From Quercus robur (Eukaryota > Streptophyta > Magnoliopsida > Fagales > Fagaceae): a stretch of 64,000 bases of DNA. This document shows positions 59,181 through 64,000 of this stretch, in pieces; the stretch's first letter is position 1, and the number at the start of each line of letters is the position of its first letter. Both the position numbers and the translations under genes were made by a program. The stretch lies in assembly GCF_932294415.1 (NCBI RefSeq), contig NC_065541.1:31108790-31172789 (forward strand), read 5' to 3'. The notes beneath the pieces were generated by a model, which was given only the letters and a program-made list of their open reading frames with translations, did no database searches and had not been told where the DNA came from.

Positions 59181-61298
59181 TCATGAAGGAAGGGTAGTAG
59201 ATTCATCAGCATCTTTTCCTTTTGCAGCTTTGTCTTTTTCCACGGCACTAGACTCAGCATCTCCTAGCTCCTTTGCTTCGTCTTCAAGAACCTTGGTATC
59301 AATCTTTTCAAAATCCAAGCTAGAAAAATCTACAGCCAGACTATGGTGCTTCATGGTCCATCGGCGTAAGAGCTCAAGCCCTTTAAAGTACTGCATGAAC
59401 TAAAGGTCGGAGAATTCCTTTGACTGCTTGAACTTTTGGATGACCTTGTCTCTCTCTTCATCAGTCTTTAGAAGAGTAGCCTGAATCTCTTCATCCTTTT
59501 GGATGACCAAAGCCTTCTCCACGTGTAGGGCCTCAGTAAGCTCTTTTATTTTCTTGTTCACCTCATTCCTCTCATTCATAACAACAATCAAATCCTTCTT
59601 CAATTGGGAGCATTCAACTTCTATGGATTCCACTTTCAATGTGGCCACTACAACTCTCTCCTCCATATTTAAGTAATCAGTGGTAATACGCAATGACTCC
59701 CTAAGGACCTAGTTGGAACAAGTAGATCAGAAAAGAAATTATGCACATCCACATAGGCAAAATCCAAAAAGTGATGTCAAAAAAAAAAAAAAAAAAAAAC
59801 ACAAAGTTACTTACTTGTACTAATTTATGGATGTGTCGACTGATGAGCTCATGAGATGGAATGGACGATAAACCTTTCAGCTCATCGTTGGTAATCACAT
59901 TGTGTACATGACCCAAGGTTGTGGCAGGGTTGTCCCATACACTTATTCCCACTTTGGATTTACCTCTTCCAACGATAGGGTTGGAGAAGAAGGAGCAATA
60001 TGGACAAGAGGGAGAGCAGAAGTGTTAGCCTTCTTGTCACTTAGCTTCCTTTTCTTCGAATCCGAAGTCAAATTGGCTAAAGGCTCGTTTTTCAAGTTTT
60101 TGATGCGGGCATATTTATACTTGCTATATCTAGTGGCCATTTTTGTATAAAAAAAAAAAAGAAAGAAAAAAAAAAAAAAAAAAAAAAAAGGTGATGAGGG
60201 TTCAGGCCCTAAGAAACAATCATATAAGTGATGAGGATCAACTAGGTCGTCGAAATCCTCTATTTCACGAGCATAAGTGAGGGCAGCACGAACTCGGTGG
60301 CGATATTGATCTTCGAGGTTAGGACGATCAAGATCTATAAAGAATCAAAACAGGAACGTCGTCAGACAAGTAATCAAGGAACGAAAAAAGAACAGAGGGA
60401 GATCACAGAAATATGCACCAAGCGCTGGAACTTCCCATTTTCGTAGCAATCTTGGGATTTCTTTCCAAAAATCATTAGACAAGGTTTCCTAACCCGATCC
60501 GGAAATAAAAAAAGTACCGTGATTTCCAATCACAGAAGGACGAGGGGAAACCCCTCACAATCCTGGACTTCCTATCCTAGGGCAGGAGCTCAAAATACCC
60601 ATAATGGGTAGAAGCCTTTAGATGATACAAAAACAAAAAATCATTTACAGTGATCATCTCTCTATCACAAGCGAACACCCAATTAGCCATACAGCTTATT
60701 ACCGTCCTCCAAGCATTGGGGACGAGCTGACCAGGGGCAATCTAAAGTTCGTTTAGGAGATGTAAGATAAGCGAATGAATGGGAAATCGAAGGCCACACA
60801 AAAAGTGAGCCTCATAGAAACAGACTTCCCATGAGCAAAGTAGCAGGCTTTCTCACCCAGGCCAGGCAACCTAACGGAGGTGTTTTTGGAAAATTGAAAT
60901 CATTTTCTAAAACCCTTTAAATAACTCTCTTTTAGGGAACAAGACTCGGAAAGGGCGTGTAAAGGATGTGAGAAAGAGGATGAGGGCAACTTGGAAACTG
61001 TTGTATCAACCACTCGGTTTAGAGACTTAGCATTGGAAGACAGCCCAGTCTCCAACTCACTGGACCTGACATCATCTGCCCTATACTTAACAGGGTTCAT
61101 TTCAGAGTGATACCTAACCAAAGACTGGTGGATTAAAGGGTAAAGAGTGAACATAACAGGCCTAAGCGTCGAACAACGGGATACGAACAAACCTACTTGG
61201 GGACGGCGACCAGAGGAATACTCTAAGAAAACCCCTAATCGAGCAAAGAAAAAAGAGACCAAGGGGCACTCTTGGCTAAGAAAATCAAAACCAACCAT
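59181..61298 (-). pseudogene. Antisense gypsy-associated protein gene (PF04195-like)
   Basis: Read on the minus strand from ATG near 61298 (MVGFDFLSQECPLVSF) it reaches a conserved region at about 60830-60480, HFLCGLRFPIHSLILHLLNE, then APGQLVPNAWRTVISCMANW and FYFRIGLGNLV. This resembles the putative gypsy-type transposon domain found in antisense frames of Tat elements. A Lys-rich piece (60140-59943) and a coiled coil (59693-59400, MRITTDYLNMEERVVVATLK and onward, heptad-like) follow, ending in an acidic tail (59396-59181). Stops and frameshifts break the frame; some breaks could be introns, since donor- and acceptor-like sites exist. Role unknown. Confidence 0.6.
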
Positions 61299-61519
61299 GA
61301 AAGTGTAAAGAGAAGAAACCTTACCAGGAAATTTTGAAGATGAAGATCACTTGGCGCTTCGAAAACCAGACCAAATAGGGCGGAGGAAGGGAAACGGTTT
61401 TCTCTAAAAAGGAAAACCCCCAAAATCTAGGAAGCCTCGCACGCACCACAAATAGGAAGCCAGTATGTGTCCTTTCCTTGAGGAGCAGTCGCTTTGCATT
61501 TAAAGTGAGACGCCAAATT

Positions 61520-61996
61520 TCAGAAATTGCAAAAGAGTGGAGTGTCAAGACCATTCACATTCCAAAGATCGTCCAAAATCTTGACGACCATGGAATGAGG
61601 GGGCAACTGACGAATATCGACATAAAGGTCGTCTAGATGAAAGACGAGCTTAGCCATGTTCGTGACAAAAGCGGGGAACAAGATTCCGTCAACATACGTC
61701 ACCTTCATGGACGAAAGAGACCACCACTCATTAAAGAATGGATAGATGCCCACAAGACAGCTGTGAACCAATAATTACGTTGGAGCAATTACCAGTGTAG
61801 TGATTGTCCAACGACTATCCGTTACAGCATTAAGGAAATCATCAGTGTCAATCAATGCTACGTTACTCTCAGGAGAAAAACGTCCGGAAGCAGCATTAAC
61901 AGACATAACTACGCCCATCCATAGCAAGCTATAAAAGGGAAAGAAGAACTCAGGTAAAAGGCATGTTAAAAAATTCCAGATATTGACTTGCAACAT
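61520..61996 (-). other. Antisense open frame across the 3' LTR
   Basis: A frame of about 159 codons (one stop at 61772-61774) begins inside the LTR and continues 88 bp into the internal region (to 61520). The 5' LTR copy (52618-52247) is open over the matching part without that stop. Between LTRs about 15 of 107 residues differ for about 21 base changes, so there is no sign of selection since insertion. It may be the 5' part of the antisense gene or chance. Confidence 0.35.
61592..61603 (+). promoter_or_regulatory. Polypurine tract of the Tat element
   Basis: GGAATGAGGGGG lies four bases before the 3' LTR, the position of a plus-strand primer. Confidence 0.7.
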
Positions 61997-62161
61997 TTTT
62001 CAATTAGAAGTGAATTTTGCTAACTTAAGCATTAGAGTATTCTCAATCGGCCCCACACCGAGAAGACCTCCATTACGTTTTTTTCTTAACAACAGGTACT
62101 GGAGATCGTCCATTGGCATTGACAAGGAACATACTGACGATGTCAATTTTCGGCTTCATCA
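61608..62161 (+). repeat. 3' LTR of the Tat element
   Basis: It starts TGACGAATATCG and ends GGCTTCATCA, and is followed by TAGTA. Confidence 0.93.
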
Positions 62162-62330
62162 TAGTACATACAAAAGAATTTCAATGGCTAATTAACAATA
62201 TTAAAGCTTATCAAAAGGTTTCTTATCAGTTGCATGCAAACTAACTGAAAATTACTAATGTTGATAGAACTAGCAAGGTTTATGTGTTGAAGAGGTAAAG
62301 TACCATCTTAAAGGGGCGTCTTGATTAGGG
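62162..62330 (+). repeat. Duplicated block copy 3, right part
   Basis: It resumes the alignment with 36765-36910 after the Tat insertion (ATTTCAATGGC, TCAAAAGGTTTCTTATCAGT, ACCATCTTAAA). Confidence 0.65.
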
Positions 62331-62520
62331 CTGTAAACTAACAAAGTTGAGCCAAGTATTAAAAATTCACGTTTTTTTTTTTTTTTTTCAAACACGAGCT
62401 CGAGCTCATCACCAAACAAGATTTTACATTCAAGCTTGACTTATTTTCTTGTCGAGCAATCTTGAGCTTGTTTACGAGTTACTTGATTAATTAACTTATT
62501 ATTTTCCTAAATATTGTGAA
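62323..62520. mobile_element. End of a hAT-like element (GAGCTCG motifs)
   Basis: It begins TTAGGGCTGTAAAC, a common plant hAT-like terminus, followed by repeated GAGC/GAGCTCGAGCTC motifs. The other end was not found. Confidence 0.4.
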
Positions 62521-62817
62521 ACACCATGACTAAAATGTTTTAACTCTTCATAATTCTATGAATTTTAGTATGAAATTTTACTACTAAAATGTTTTATATC
62601 ATCAATAAGGTACAAATAATAATTTAATATCATATGAACAAGTGGCGGTTCCACATTCAAGTTAGGGTGCTCTTTTGAACACCCTAACTTTAAAAAAAAG
62701 TATAAATACTTGAAAAAAAAAATTTATATATTAAATTAACTTATTTTGATCACCCTAAAAAAAATATTGAACACCCTAACTTGAGAATCACAAGAATTTG
62801 GGTTCAAAAAATTATAA
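62521..62817. other. AT-rich stretch, no gene
   Basis: Nothing supported. A short inverted pair (AACACCCTAACTT near 62678 and 62771) is present as direct copies. Confidence 0.4.
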
Positions 62818-62823
62818 GAATAA

Positions 62824-62985
62824 TTCTACGTTCACAACATTTTCACAATAATTTCACAAAAAATCTTAATTGATAAGCTATTATTAATTCTAATTTAGGT
62901 CCAATACTTACATCATTTTTTTTACCTCCCAATAAAAATTTGTCACATAAGATTTATTGTGAAAATATTATAGATATAACATTAC
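62824..62985. mobile_element. Short MITE, related to the one at 3562
   Basis: The ends carry TTCACAACATTTTCACAATA and its inverse (TTGTGAAAATATTATAGATAT). The inner TTGTCACATAAGATTTA matches the 3.6-kb copy. Confidence 0.6.
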
Positions 62986-62987
62986 TC

Positions 62988-63029
<42 letters not shown>

Positions 63030-63410
63030 GGCCCCCCAAACATAATCCTTAACCCATTTGAAAAAAAACAAAAATAACAACAATAAAAATTAGATAACAA
63101 CGAAGATAACCTAAACAAAAGCAAAACTAGGCCAAACAACAAACAAGTGAAGAAATTATTCAACAAAAATCCGAATAAAAAAAAAAAAAAAAAAAAACAA
63201 AAATCCCTAACATTTAAATCTATAACTTGTTTCAACCCATTACATAAAAATAATTCATAATTTCATTTTTCCTAAAAACAATACCAAGGGAAATGCAATG
63301 GTCCTGAGATCTCCTTGGCCATGTCAGTAGCTCTGCTTTATTTAGCTTTGTAGTCACAATAGCTTTGCTCTACTCGAACACTCAGCTTGCAATTGTAGCA
63401 AATATCATAT
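62986..63410. other. TA microsatellite and AT-rich DNA
   Basis: (AT)n at about 62991-63026 and an A-rich run (63177-63199). The 69-codon minus frame at 63026-63235 is low complexity. Confidence 0.5.
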
Positions 63411-64000
63411 GTTGCTCTCTCTCTCTCTTTCTCTCTCTGTGTGAGAGATCGCGCCCCTGGCCCGTTTTATGAAGTTAGGCCAAACCCACGTGCATGGGTG
63501 GAGTCGTGTTATTGCCTCTCAAAATGGAGGTTCGACTAGTTATATTTTTCCCTTTAGATTAAGAGTTTTACAATGAAGTTGTCACTTATTTAATTATTGG
63601 AAAAATAAGAAAACCATAATTAAAAAATTCCTCATTTTATTTATTTGAAATTGAATTTACATTAATCATAGGAAATTACATGGTTTTGGTCCTAGATACA
63701 ATCTAAGATAAAGTACATGGCTTTGTTTCCTAATTGCAATCTAAAAATTGAAAATTTCATGGATAAGTATTTGATCTACTAACCCTTGATCTAAGCTCGG
63801 CGGCTATGTTACAAGGTGGGAAGGTGTTAGGCACCCATCTTGCTCGGTGAAATTGGTCTTCTAGACTATGGTGGCCAACATTCATATCACATCATCCAAT
63901 ATGTCATCAATCAATTTACATGTTGAATTTAATGTGTGTGCATGTGATAAATCCTAATTCAATTTATTAAGCATTGCATTTGGATTGAAAAATAAATTCT
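63411..64000. other. Window end, no gene recognised
   Basis: A CT/GA repeat lies at 63415-63447. A phrase GGTGGGAAGGTGTTAGGCACC near 63816 looks repeat-derived, but its source could not be assigned. Confidence 0.35.

Larger units (their letters stand above)
52299..62161 (+). mobile_element. Complete but decayed Ty3/gypsy element, Tat lineage
   Basis: The 9,863-bp element has two LTRs of 554 bp each (52299-52852 and 61608-62161) and a perfect 5-bp target duplication TAGTA (52294-52298 and 62162-62166). Domains run gag, protease, reverse transcriptase, RNase H, a second (archaeal-type) RNase H and integrase. The second RNase H before integrase is diagnostic of the Tat lineage. By eye the LTRs differ at about 35 positions (roughly 6%), mostly transitions, so the insertion is not recent. 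Many stops and frameshifts make it non-autonomous now. After pol lie a 77-bp tandem repeat and antisense reading frames. Confidence 0.93.

Overview
This is a stretch of nuclear DNA from a flowering plant. It is AT-rich, has long introns and few genes, and is filled with mobile DNA: tRNA-derived SINEs, TTA-flanked MITEs, plant LINE relics, a Tat-lineage Ty3/gypsy element and a small tRNA-Met-primed LTR element. The proteins and repeats resemble those of woody eudicots. The Tat gag/pol and one solo-LTR-like repeat look like elements of the oak/chestnut family (Fagaceae), but that placement is an impression and was not tested. No bacterial or organellar features are present.

Three host genes can be read through their splice sites, all on the + strand. 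(1) 7507-10685 encodes a 125-residue SAM-domain protein in three exons. (2) 26849-36454 encodes the nuclear pore scaffold protein NUP133 in eight exons (about 1,323 residues). Its sixth intron holds a LINE relic that is itself split by a 1-kb hAT-like element. (3) 38775-45889 encodes a full-length (about 1,053 residues) P2B calcium-pump-like protein of the ACA12/ACA13 type in two exons. It keeps the pump's layout and an open frame but has lost every catalytic and ion-binding signature motif that could be checked, so it looks like a pseudo-pump.

Region by region: 1-7 kb is intergenic, with a Tourist-like MITE, a probable Helitron, SINEs and a long-TIR element. 7-10.7 kb is the SAM gene. 12.2-14.3 kb is a LINE ORF1-like relic. 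15-20.7 kb is dominated by a TTA-flanked family of non-autonomous elements, each with an internal CAGT palindrome. 22-25 kb has a direct duplication and a solo LTR. 26.0-26.4 kb is a nested-palindrome element just upstream of NUP133. 36.6-38.0 kb, downstream of NUP133, is a block that recurs in diverged form at 48.0-51.7 kb and, in part, at 52.1-62.3 kb. This implies an old tandem duplication array around the pump gene. The second copy was interrupted by a tandem LTR-internal-LTR-internal-LTR element (48879-51562), the third by a complete Tat element (52299-62161) with 554-bp LTRs and a perfect TAGTA target duplication.

The most notable observations are the motif-dead yet open calcium-pump homologue, the triplicated block that provides empty-site evidence for two retrotransposon insertions, the palindromic element families, and the Tat element whose premature stops mostly fit C-to-T decay at CAG/CGA codons.
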